Positions 38,525 to 53,300 of a stretch of DNA of 64,000 nucleotides are shown piece by piece (the first letter of the stretch is position 1; each line of letters begins with the position of its first letter). The notes under the pieces are model-generated. The model searched no databases, was not told where the DNA came from, and saw only the letters and a program-made list of their open reading frames with translations. This DNA is from Chrysomallon squamiferum (taxonomy: Eukaryota > Mollusca > Gastropoda > Neomphalida > Peltospiridae). The position numbers and the translations under genes were made by a program. The stretch lies in the NCBI GenBank assembly GCA_012295275.1, contig CM022665.1:5932901-5996900 (forward strand), in the 5' to 3' direction.

Positions 38525-38574
<50 letters not shown>
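38489..38574. repeat. (GTT)n-(ATT)n microsatellite
   Basis: GTT triplets followed by a pure ATT array. On the minus strand this yields a poly-Asn frame, which is not a gene. Confidence 0.93.
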
Positions 38575-38577
<3 letters not shown>

Positions 38578-39051
38578 TGGATAAAACTTTATGTAATCAA
38601 GATATTTTTTATGGATATATCCCATAGATAAAAATCATTAGTTTGAACGGGATATATTTGAATTGAACTTACTTAGACTGATTAAACAAACAAACGGTAA
38701 CAGAATCTACTATTTTGTGCTGAGGTGTGGTTAAATATTCATTCAGAAAGCAAGTGGAGACCAATAATAGCTCGCTGGCTGCAGTGAGCACATGTAATGG
38801 AATTCACAGAGAATTATTAATGTTACCAGCCATCAAGCGTATTGCTCATAGCGATCCTTTCGGCTACAGGCGTATTTCGAAGTTAAAAATGTTTTGCAAA
38901 AAAGAGGCAGTCCTGAGTGACTTTAGAGATAAATAAAAATGTTATCAAACTGTAATTTATTATAGTGTGTTATTATAACTGAAAACTGAAGTAACAGTTG
39001 AAAATAATCAATGAATGTAATTTTAAAATTTCTCAGTATTTTTTCATAAAA

Positions 39052-39123
39052 ATATATATATATATAGTGTGTGTATGTGTGTGTGCGTGTGTGTGTGTAT
39101 ATTTGTGTCCGTAAGTGTGTGTG

Positions 39124-39192
<69 letters not shown>
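39052..39192. repeat. (AT)n-(GT)n-(GA)n compound microsatellite
   Basis: AT at 39052-39066, GT with interruptions to about 39126, then a pure GA array to about 39192. Confidence 0.95.
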
Positions 39193-39198
<6 letters not shown>

Positions 39199-39694
39199 CT
39201 GAATTCAAATGAAAAAGAAAATATAAAAATATAATAAGACTGTTTCACAATAAAATAGTTATTACTGACTGCACAGTAAGAAATTCTTACACCGCTTCGA
39301 ACTATGTTTTGTTTTAGAGAATTTGACATTTTACGATTTGAATTGTCTTCAGTAAATACCACGTATTTCTAAAATGGCGAATTTGTAATGAAAGTTAATA
39401 TCATCGTTATATCAGATGATTAACTATAAAAAGGCTGTCATCAAAATCCCAGAGACGAACGTTATCTTAACTTACCGCTGTGGAAAATAAATGTCTAAAA
39501 TATATTGAAATAGATATAAAATGAACCATTTATGTGTCTAATTACGTGATATTACGGGAAATCACAGTGATACGTTCAATTATCTTGACAAATCTGGAAG
39601 ACAGCTAAGAAATAACTGACAGTTCACCTACTCATTATCGCAAACTTAGTTTTACCAGGTGCTCGATGATATAGTGTTTAAAATAAGTATACTG

Positions 39695-39733
<39 letters not shown>

Positions 39734-40385
39734 TAAAAATAAAATAAAATAAAATAAAATAAAATAAAAACAGAAGGAAAAAGGAAAACACACTGAAATT
39801 ATAAATTTAACTTTTAAATTAAATACCTCATCGTCATTGACTTTAAAGTTAGAAAATGGGTGAGAATTCCTTATCGAAAACCTTTTTCCAGCTGCCGAGA
39901 CTTATAATGAACACACTATACACTTATGGACTTCTTTTATGTACATACAGCTCGAAAAAAGAAATAATCGAGTTCTGTTTCACCATTTGTGTGATAAAAA
40001 TATAAAAAAATAAAAAGAGTGTCTACACTTTAGTGAACATTTGTTTGTTTTTTCAGTGTACTCATAACTATAAATGCTACTGTCGTTCGTAAAAATGAAA
40101 TGTCATTAACGACATGTAACGATATAAATAAATAAAAACAAGATAAGAGGTTTATTATATGTTTATGTCATTTGATTCTTTCTTTCTCTCTCATGGCCGA
40201 ATAAAAATTCACATTACGGCAACGTACTAAAATATCGTTTTAAAATAACCAGGGATTTAATTTGTTAAACTTGTTTTTAGTTTTTATGATTGTTAACGTA
40301 AATGTCTTTGCGTGCCTTTGTTGTACATTCGAATGAGATTTTGTATTACTAGAATATTTACTAGCATAAATAAATAAATAAATAA

Positions 40386-40429
<44 letters not shown>

Positions 40430-40945
40430 AGATAAAGAAATGAAAAGTATTAGAAAATGACTCGGTGCATTATGCATTAAAATAACTGGTGTATCTGGAC
40501 CTTTATTCTTCTTTTTCACTTTAATTTATTTCTGTTTTCATCTTCTTCTTCTTCGTCTTATTTAAATATTGAAATCCCAAAATACCTTTCAATTTCTTGA
40601 TATTAATGACAAAAGAAAATTAAGTATTTCCATTAATAGTACAAGACAGTTTCGAAAGCAAATGCAATTAGAATCCAAGTGCGACTGTCGTGTACTCTTC
40701 GTCAAAATCTAATTATCCAATAAATGAAATCGCAGGCACGTGTGAAAATAATGAGCAGTTTTATTAAATCTGTGTGTTAAAAACTGTTCCTTTAAACTAA
40801 TTATTAACAGTTTAAATCACACACAGAAGTGAAGTGAAATTGCCAAGTAATTTAATCAAATTTTGACTCAGTTGTGTTACATGTGTTTTCAGATATTTTC
40901 GTTTGATGTGTTAAAACCTATTTCGACAAACAGGTTTCCTTCCCA
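39193..40945. other. Intergenic, poly-A and AT-rich repeats, no gene seen
   Basis: Poly-A at about 39700-39727 followed by (AAAAT)n to 39768, and (AAAT)n running into a 39-base poly-A at about 40389-40428. No coding exon supported. Confidence 0.45.
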
Positions 40946-40946
40946 G

Positions 40947-41036
40947 GTGTTCTCAGCCTTTTCAAAAGTTTGTGAATGCTGCAAAAGAAAGGGCTTGACC
41001 CGTTGTTCACAACAGACATGCCAAACAGAGCACTAG
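40947..41036 (+). other. Possible short cysteine-rich terminal exon (unrecognised)
   Basis: A good acceptor (TTTCCTTCCCAG ending at 40946) is followed by 29 codons and a TAG. The peptide has a C-x-C-C-x7-C-x4-C pattern with basic residues between, in a patch less AT-biased than its surroundings. No matching upstream exon with a signal peptide was found. Could be a small secreted peptide, a relic, or chance. Confidence 0.15.
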
Positions 41037-41249
41037 AAACAACACTGCAAACAGAACTGTCACATCTCAGTGCTATTGTAGACTATGAGTGTATCGTTCC
41101 TGCAGATTGGGCCAGCAGACAGACATAAAGTAGAATAATATACCATCAGTGTGAAAGATAAACATTGTTAGTACAGAATGTTAGTTTTGAAGATGAAATG
41201 TATAAAAATTAAAATGTCATTTATTACTCTGCATTAATCAAGATGTCTT

Positions 41250-43064
<1,815 letters not shown>

Positions 43065-43280
43065 TCAAAAAAGCAGTTTCACTTTTGCTACAGCGCATAT
43101 TGGCAAACGGGCGTTATCTAAGTAATTTACGTACTGCTTGGCTGATTGTGTACAGCAATTACACACATCATGAAACCCAACCCGCCGCTTGTCTGTTAAG
43201 GTGCGAGCAAAGAATGTTGCGTTATTTATTAAATCTTCTAATTGTTCCTCGGTCAGTGGAGGGGTTGGACGACCGAGCAT
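43065..43280 (-). CDS. Unrecognised 71-aa open frame, possibly a gene relic or exon
   Basis: ATG at 43280-43278, TGA at 43065. The composition is balanced and protein-like (start MLGRPTPPLTEEQLEDLI, later VCNCC and four cysteines in all), and the local GC content is higher than the surrounding DNA, unlike most open frames in this window. A donor-like GTAAAT follows the codon series ...AKQY, so it could be a first exon. I do not recognise the family, and there is no signal peptide. The opposite strand is also open, which weakens the case. Confidence 0.2.
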   Translation of the reverse strand: MLGRPTPPLTEEQLEDLINNATFFARTLTDKRRVGFHDVCNCCTQSAKQYVNYLDNARLPICAVAKVKLLF

Positions 43281-43289
43281 CAGAAACAA

Positions 43290-44550
43290 TTAACCATGAG
43301 ATAAAATTGCTGTCTTTATTTACTTTATTTCACGCATTTTCGTATTTTTGCAATAATTTAAACGTTGCTTTTTCACCAGATGGGTTAGAAAAAGAGAGGT
43401 TTGTGAAAGAAACCAGACAAGACACAGGCGATGTAATTATAGTTTAGGCGTTGTCACCCGACTTGCAAACGACAGTGCAAAATTAAAAAGGATGAATGCA
43501 CAAAACTAATCAGAATAATATATGATCCAACTTAAAGTATACACTTCACACCCTGTTTACACAAGGAAAGCAGTTGGTGTGTTTTAATAAAATGGTTCAT
43601 ATAATGTGTGCCTTAATAAAAACGAAATAATAACAATAAGAAGAAGAAGAAGAAGAAGAAGAAGAAAAAAGAAGAGGCAAAATAAAACACTTATCAAGAA
43701 CATTACGATTCATTTTTATAAAATTTACAGTTACATGACTCGGCCATCCACAATTTAAATAATATAGCATTTAAAATCTGAACACTAAAATTTGACAGTG
43801 TTATTAGTGAAGATTTATTTCCTAATTTTTAAAAACCCTTCGGCTTGGCAAATATATATATAATTTTTTAATTATGTTCAAAATTGCAATTAAAATAATT
43901 ACATACTCATAATATTTTAAAATTTGGGTATCACAAATCTGTTAATTCAATTTTTGTTTTATGTTTTGTTTTACAATCTGTTTTCAGCTGGAAAACAATC
44001 TGTTTTATAATTCTGTGTAAGTTAAACCGATCAGGCACAATCAGAAAAAAAGAATAAATGTCTGTATTACATTTTACAAAACATTCCTTCAAAAACGTGT
44101 CACATACCAGTTCAGCAACTCTCTACCACGGCTGAAAAAAGAGTATATTAAATAACAACAAATCATCATGTTTTTTTCAAAATTATTTTTATAAAAAGTA
44201 TTTATTTGTAAGAAATGATTGTAATACTTTACAATGAACATATTCTTTATTTAAAAATGGTTTGAATATTTCAATATACATAAATGGAATCAAGGGAACT
44301 GCCTGGTTTTTGACTCTACTGTTGTGTTTTTTTTCCAGTTGAACATTTCATCTTTGAAGTAGGGTTAAAAAATAATCCTTAGTTCCACTGTTACAGTCTA
44401 CACCAAACAGGTATAATGGTCCTAGAACTTCAATGTTTATTGACTTATGCTTCACATATTACTTTTTCCACACCATCAAAACATATTATTAGTTCATAAT
44501 ATTTTACTGTGAAAATCTAGTAAATTCCTTTGCTTTTATTAGATTGTTTC
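43290..44550. other. Intergenic, no gene seen
   Basis: (AAG)n at about 43640-43664. Otherwise unique AT-rich sequence with no supported feature. Confidence 0.4.
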
Positions 44551-44555
44551 TAACA

Positions 44556-44822
44556 TATGTGTTCATTCACTTATTCAGTAAAATGTTTAGAAAATAATGC
44601 TTATGATAAATGGATATTTTTTATGCACCAATTTTTTCACAAAAAACTCATTTATTAAACATTACATTACTAAAAACCATACAATATGCAGGCCTATGTG
44701 TTCATTCACTTATTCAGTAAAATGTTTAGAAAATAAGGTTTATGATAAATGGGATACTTTTTATACTCTGTTTCACAAACTCATTTATTAGACATTACTA
44801 AAGACCACACAATATGCAGGCC
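44556..44822. repeat. Tandem duplication (139 and 128 bp) carrying two poly(A) signals
   Basis: Copy 1 is 44556-44694 and copy 2 is 44695-44822, both running from TATGTGTTCATTCACTTATT to AATATGCAGGCC; copy 2 has small deletions. Each copy contains TTTATT (44651-44656 and 44784-44789), i.e. AATAAA on the minus strand, 250-390 nt after the CRNKL1 stop. The transcript could therefore end at either of two duplicated signals. Confidence 0.88.
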
Positions 44823-45042
44823 TGTGTATATAAATGATGATGATTATGACAGTGATGAAAATAAAGTTTGAATAAATGCATTCCTAACATGAAGAACTGA
44901 ACAAAAGTAAAAATAAATGGAAATGATTCTTGTATTTCCACTGACTGCATCATGTTGTCTGATCCAGAAATCTGAGTTACTCGTCTGGCAGACAATGGTT
45001 TGTTAATGTTATGTTTTCCCCCTGCCAGGAATTATCCTCATG

Positions 45043-47346
45043 TCATGAGTTGTCATTCTCGGTGGGTTCAGTCTCATCATTTTCTGGTTCCACCTGTTTT
45101 TGCTTCCACTTCTTGGCAAGCGCCAACAGTTTAAGATTAGGTTTAGCAGCTTCTTCGTCTGGAAATATGTAGTCGAAGTATTCTTCCCATCCTGCATCAG
45201 TCTGTAAAACAATGGTTATAAAAAAAATGAAGGAGCAGAACTAAAATGAACTTCAAGAAAAGGCTGTTTATTTTGCAACTTTGTTATATCTGTTTTTAGT
45301 AATCAACTGCTGAGATGATTATGGAAATGTTTACATAGGCAGCATTTAAAACGCCCACAGAAATCCTCAATATTAAAAATAAACACAAAATTATCCAATT
45401 TTTTTGTAATCACAAAAAAAAAATAAAAATATAAAACAAAGCAGACTGTTTTAAAAAAAACTGACAATGATGTCAAATTACAGCTATAATTTGTCAACAC
45501 TGCTTCGTTAATCATTGCTTTAAAAAAAAGAAATCGTAGCTGTATTGCTTTATTCTAACAGATTATTTAGATAATTAAATATTTTTAGCTTTTATTTTTA
45601 AATGTTTTTGGAAAGCATTATTGAAATAATTAAATTTACCCCATCCTCAGTTTGTATCTTTCTACGTTTCTTCACTTTCTGTGGCATCAGTTTAGCAATC
45701 TTCTGTTTAGATTCCACATCTCCATGCTCCTTCTGAAGTACAAAATACCAGTATTTCATAAAAAATATGTAAACCAGTGAATACCTGTCACCTCTTATCC
45801 TAGTGATTTTTAACCATTATTTCCATGTACAGAATACAAGGACAAAAATATATTTTAAGCTACAACGTACATTTACAAATATAATAAATTCACAATAAAA
45901 CATCATAGTGGGTAAACATCACAGACTGGCAGATATTTCAAAGTGTACGTTTTACTTCAAACAGAAAGCTTCATCTTCAATATAATCTTCAATAATACAA
46001 TACACCTAACAATACATTTTCTTTTGTAATTTCATGTTGTAACAGTATTTTAACTCAGACACACTGAGATTTATTATGGTATTTTAAATTTTGGCATAGT
46101 GCAGAGTATTTATTAAGCAGTCTAAACATTATTCAAATAGTCTTACACACACTGCTCACACATGATTATATAAACAATCTACCACCAACAGTATTCAATA
46201 CGTTTAGCAAAAAAAAAGTAAATAACTGTATATTTAATAAATTAAATAAAACCAGCTCAAACCTCAAATGCTTGCCATGTTTCCAGTAACATAAGTCTTT
46301 CTTCTTTTTCTTGAGCCTCTTTTAATGCCTGATTTCCTTCTTCAAATACTCTGCGTACTTGGTCATAGTTGTTGTCAACGGCAATGGACTTTTCAAACTG
46401 AGTAAAGCTGATCCAAACCTGATAATTTAATTTTAAAATTACATTTCAGGCAAATTTTATACACTGTCTGTTTTTAATATCATAATTAAAAAGATGATAG
46501 ATTTAATTTCAGTTCTAAAATAAAAAAATGTTTTCTGGAATTCGTTATTATAAGAAATCTATATTACAGACTATCTTTTAAACCAGTGGTGTTTTCTTTT
46601 GTAATAAAATGATCCATTTCTGAAAATATTTATCTGCATAGTTTACAGGTAAGCAACAGTTATTAGTTTATTACTTTACATGCCAATCTGAAAGCAATAG
46701 CTCACTAACTTTGCTTTTTTTTTAAGAACCTCTTTGGATGAAAATGTAGTGTGGTATACCTGACCAGTTAGCTGCAGATACATTTATTGTATTTGGTTTT
46801 TGTGACACTGAAAAGTCTCTCACTGTCATAATATTTGGTGAAAGATGACAGAGTAACACAAACAATTTGAACAAGACTTTCACAATATTTAGTAAGTAAT
46901 TCAATAAAATCATAAAAATTATCCATTTTACAATACACATACACACACCCACCCACCCTCATTAAACTGTAAAATTAATTAAATTTTATTAGATGAATCA
47001 AAATAATGCAAAATAGTTGTACAAAATTCCCAAACAAAATATTTAAAACTGTGGAATTAAAATAAATACAATTACCTTGACGTGGTGGGTTCTCTCTAAG
47101 AGATATCTGTACAAGGATCTTGTTTTGTCATATTCTTCTTGCTCTATTTCAAAGTCTATGTAGGCCTTCCACAGAACTTCTGGCATGTCCAGCTTAGGCT
47201 GGTTGACAGCAAGTTCAAATATAGCTCTTGCCCTGTCAGTGTCACCCAGGATTATTTCTAACTCAGCATACTGCAAAAATATTTTGGTGAATTATTTGCC
47301 AAGTTTACAAATCACAATAACAAACACTCCCGAAACAAACCAACTG

Positions 47347-47389
<43 letters not shown>

Positions 47390-50300
47390 TAAAAATAAAA
47401 ATAAAAATAAAAATAAAAATAAAAATAAAAATAAAAATAAAAATAAAAATAAAAATAAAAATAAAAATAAAAATAATAATAATAATAATAATAGTCATGT
47501 CTCAGCCAAAATAACATCTTAACTGTGTATCATTAATATGTAAAATTATTCTTTTCATTCAATTCCTTACTTTATTCTCACTACTACAAAGAACATTTTG
47601 AATTTATAACTCTTGAAATAAGGTTCTGAGCCTGAACATCGCACAGAATTGAAGATTATAAGAAGGTTCAGCAAATACACATTTTTACCTTCATCCAGGT
47701 GGTACAGTTTTCTGGTGCAAACTCGAGGAATTTTTCATAGAGAATTCGACATCGATCAAACTCTCTAAGCTGGAGTTCCAGCTCAATGTATCCTCGAAAC
47801 AGTTTATTCTTGGGACACTTTCCAATTGCTGTTCCCTGTATTAAAAATTAAACATAAACTAGTGTTTATAATCTGATCTATTTTCATTCTTCTTAAATTA
47901 TTTTCATTAAATGTTTTGTTAAGGAGTATATGACAAATGGTTAAACAGTACATGGAATGAATGAAAAACATATCAACTACTGGATGTCAAACCAAAGGTA
48001 AATACCAAAAACAAAGAGAAAAAAAGAAGAAGAAATAAAGGCTGCATGGTTGATAAAAACACACAGATACAAAAGAAATAAAAATGTATCTGCTAATTCA
48101 TTTACTGGATCTATTCAAGATTTTATATCAAAGTTACCAAAGCTGCAAAATGAAGTTTATGAAAGTCACATTATGTTAATATAACTTCTCTAAATGAAAA
48201 CAAATGAAAAAAGAAGAATAAAGCATGCCAAATCTTTTGGTATAGTCTATCATATAAAAAACAAAAATATATACCAAAACTTTCCGTGCTGTCTGTAGAT
48301 TTTTCTGTCGAATTTCAAACTGAGCTAAAAGCAGCCAGACTTTGGCAAATGTAAACTTCTTGTGTGGAATCACTTCTAGACATGCTTTGTAAACATCTCT
48401 AGTTCTCTCTACATTCTTAGCTTCCAGTTCTTCATACACTGCGTAGTTAATCCATAAATAAACGTATCGACGCCAGTGACGTTTCTCCTGAAGAAAAACA
48501 TATTTCCTTGTAAATAACAACAATTCAGTGAATGAAATCAGTTGTTTTAAATGTTTAAGTGAAACAAATCCATAATCTGCTGGACAAAATTCAAATGACA
48601 AAGCCAAATAATTTGAAAAAAATAAAAAACAATACTAAAGAAAAACAAAAATAGCATCAAACTGTAACTACATTGATTTCAAAATAGATGGGGATATAGA
48701 TTATTACAAATCCAATCAGTTTTGATATTCAGATGAAAGAAAAATATCATTAACGTAAAAATCTTTAAACAGACCTGAGATGGTGGAATGTTAGAAATGG
48801 CTCTCTCATATATTTCTTCTACTTGTTCTTGTTCACCATCATTCTCCAACAATCTCAGATAGTCAAACCAAGCATCATAATTCATTGGATTTGACTTTAC
48901 TTCCTGCAACAGTATCAAAATGAATTCATTTTAAAATATGATTATACTACAGAAAAATAGTCCAAAAAAAAAAAAAGAAAAAAAAAAAAAGAGGTTACAA
49001 TGTGTTAATCTAAAATATATTTGTGTTGTTTCATTTGCTTATTTTGATACCCACTTGCATATAATATAAATTTATCTCCTTTTGTGATTAAAATCATTTA
49101 TATAAATATAACAGAATTCTAGAGAAGTGTTTCTGCAGCTTTAAATGCAAAAAACAACTTTTCATCTCAACAGAAGTGAGCAATTTAATTTATATATCAA
49201 ATGTAACTGCTTGTGGCAGATGTTTAAAAAACAATAAAATAAACAAGATGTACCTCTTCATACTGGAAGCGTCTCTTGCTGACTATGACATCTTCAATGG
49301 CTGATCGACTACCAAAGCGTTTTTCATGAATTGTGTACTGTTTATAGATCTGTTCACAGCTCTCCTTGGGCAAGTGATCCAGAGCATACTTGTATATCAC
49401 ACGAGCTCTGTCATGCTATAAGTACAAATATACCACTGAAATACATGACTAGTCAGTTACTTATCTAAGACTTTTCTTCTAACAAAATTTTTAAACACGA
49501 GAAATGAACATGATTTAAAAGAATTCCTTAATAAAAACCAAATTATTTTATTATAAAATTTAACCTAATTGTTATTATCTTCTGTATAAAACTGTATTAC
49601 AAAAATGATGCAAACATCTTCAATATGATTATTAATGTTTTATTCTGTGTCTAATAGCAGTAATATATGTCTTACCATCATAAACTGAAGTTAAGGGATT
49701 ATAAGTTATTAGCATGTTTACTGAATCTTCAATAACAAACTTTTCTACTGATTACTAAATATGACAGTTATTATTTTTCACAGAAGAATGATTTTGCTAC
49801 AGACTAACTAAACTGACAAAACAATTTGTCTTGTATACTTCTGTATCTGTTGATAAACATAACAGTAATTTCATAGGACTCCAAAGATTGTTAACATACT
49901 TCTTTTTGTCCTTCTTCAAACTTTGCAAAAGCCAACAACAATTTCTCATCCATGTTATCATCACCAAAGAATTCCACAGCTCGTTCATATATTCTACGAG
50001 AACTGTTAATATACGAGTTCTTCTCCTCAAACTTGGCATATTTTATCCAGTTCTTCACTTCAGGATGTACAATAACAAGTAAAACAGTCAAGGAAATTAT
50101 TAGAAATTCTACAGATTTAGTTTTATTCATATATTTTTGTAATAATCTTTGTACTTGAAATAAAGTTTATGTATGCCAAACCATTCAAAACTATAAAATA
50201 TCACACCATCTGGAATGTATTCAAAAATTCTTTGGATTTTACAGATTTTTTTTATTTTGGAATATTAGGAAATGGCTTTTTATTACTTTACAGTGATTTT

Positions 50301-53300
50301 GTAAAGCATACAGATGTTTCAAATGCAATAATAATGCATTATTTACTAATATTTTAATATTATCAAGAATAAAATCCCTAGAAACCAGTTCTACCTTTCT
50401 AAATATATCATTTCCTACAAATACAATTTAACAAAGGATATATCGTTCATATATTGTCCTGGCTCTATCCAGCTCTTTGTATCGAAGTTCAAAGTTGATG
50501 TATGAATGCCAAGCTTGTTCTTCTGGTTCCCATTCCATCCATCTCTCAAAAACTTGTCTAGCACCTGGAACGGAAAGCTCAGTATGAATGCATTATAGTA
50601 TGTAGCTATAACTTTAATTTAAAATGACATGGATTTTCAAATCAACATTCTATTCAAATGATAAATAATTAATATATTAATGTATAATTATTTTTTTTTT
50701 TTTTTTTTTAAAAACAGAAAAAGAAAAATGAACAATACAATTTCTGAAGATACGATTTTCCTAAACAGTGTAAAATATATTCAAACAAAAAATTAAATAT
50801 CATCATGATTTATTTTTAAATTCAAAATAAAAAATAAACAAGAAGTTTAAATATTGAATAACTTTATACAAACCAGCAATATTCCCCAGCATTTCTTCCA
50901 TGTATGTGTATTTGTACCAGAACTGATTTGCTCTAGGAAGAATTGTAATTGCTCTGTCCCACACATTACGAGCATGGTTGATCTGGCGACATCTGAAAAT
51001 ATCAGGGTTTTTTCACTTCTTAACCAATAATTAATTCTGCTGACTGGTTGAAATATACAGTTTGAATTAAACATGGATCTTATGCATATGAGATCTATTT
51101 AATCTTTTGATCTGTAGAATAAACATATAGTTTGTCATTATAATTTTTAATAAATGTAATAATGAATGACTATATTACCTCATCTCCATCTCGGCATATT
51201 TGAGCCAGACAGTTATATTTCTGTGATCTACATCCATTGCTCTCTCCCATACAGACCGAGCTCTGAAAACAAAGAAATCATAAAAATAATTGTTTTTATA
51301 ACTAAAAAAAAAATTAATTCAGTATTAAAGTTTGTTAATATGTATTACTGGCATTAGAGCCATATTGAATATCTTAATACATTTGTCATTTTTCAGGCAA
51401 ATGAAAACATTTTATCTGTTTACAAGCTGAATTTTGATGACTATCCAAATATTTAATAGAATCCAATTAATGTAAGTTAATAACTGGCAGGTATTTAATA
51501 AAGAATTATTACCTCTGAAGTTCTTTCTGGCTTTCCTCCCACTGTGCATATTTTATCCAGTTGGTCATCACAGATCTATTCTTTCTGATGTTGTCTTCAA
51601 AAGTCTACAACCATATTTATATTAATAAACAAAAACAACCACCACATAAATTTATACTGAATAATTTTCAGTAGGTAAATAGTGTTCTTCAGTTTTACAA
51701 TGAGACACGCTGGTGTTTTCAGTTATTCTGTACACATTACTTGTGTATTGAAATATTTTTTGTTATTTACCGTATATACTTGTGTATAAGTCGAATTTTT
51801 GGGAGACTATATTAAGGTAATATTTTGGGGGTCGACTTATACATAGGTAATGCTTTTGTAACTGTTGCTGAAGAGTCGCCATTTTGACTATTTTTTGCTA
51901 CGGGGTGCATCTAAAATATCGCGGTCTTTCAGCTTTTCAAAAATATAATTTTATCGTATAAAAAATTTTGAAAAATTAAATAACAAAACCAAATATGAAT
52001 GTAAAACATGATATTTTTCCGTTTAATGACATAAAAATACATTTTAAAGCGAGAAAACTGTCAGTACGGCATTATGCCTTACGGCATCTTGCAATGATCT
52101 AGAAATGCAGACTTCTCTGCCAAATTGCACTAAATATCGGTCCTAATTTCATAAACAAAACTCACTTGTGTAATTGTAAAGAATTTGGTGAAATAATATT
52201 GCAATCATCATTAATATCCACTACCGACAAATTGACTAAATATAACGTTAAGTTAGGTCTCCATGTTAGACCTATTACATTAAAGAGATACTATTTATGA
52301 TACATTTAGGCTATAGCTTGTGTAATACATGCATTTACGTTATTATGGTATGTTCGTGCAAGTTATGTTACAGTAGAGCGTACAATGTAGGCCTTCATGG
52401 CACTGTCACACTGGTCTAAAAATAGTGACGGTGCCTGGAATTTACAGTCGACTTATACACAAGTAATACCTAAAATGACGCAATTTTTGGTCTTAAAATA
52501 CACATCGACTTATACATAAGGTCGCCTTGTACACAAGTATATACGGTAATTATTTTAATAAATTATTTTTTGGTAATGTGACTATTGACAGTGGATACAT
52601 AATAACTCACCTTTCTTTTTCTCATACGATAGCTAGCAAGTTCATCTGGGTCAGAGATCTTCTGTTTTGGCGGCTACAAGAAAATTATTAATGTATTTGG
52701 TGTTGTTAGTTTTTCTGCAGTTTAATCATAAATTAATGCTTTTAGCATGTTAATAAATAATAAATGTTTACTGAATACTATTTGCATACGTAAACACAGA
52801 TATATATATATATATATATATTTTATTTATCTTAACATATTTTTTCTGAATGCCTGTTCAGAAAGACATTTAACAAACTTATAATTAACTATTACATGTT
52901 GAATACAAATGCATAAAATTTATGGTTCAATACATTTGTAATTTTGTTTCTTTCAAAAATAAAACAAAATATTAGAACACAAACAATACAGTTTTTAAAT
53001 ATACTTACTGGTGGGACAAGTTCCAATTCTCTTTCCTTTGCCTCTCGAAGCAACTGTTCTGCAGTAATTTGCACTGGAGCAGGCATCTTGTTCTTGACCT
53101 TAAATTTATAAAGATATACTGATTAATCTAAATAGTAAGTCAAACAATATAATATTATGCAAAACATATGATTGTAAGTTGTTAGTTTTTAATAATATGG
53201 CTCCTGTGACCCGGAAGCCATGTCAACTTGTATTTATTAATTGTTCTTGGACTTAAATGAATTGCTAAAATTCCGCCTTTCATGTTGCAGTCTTCTGGTG

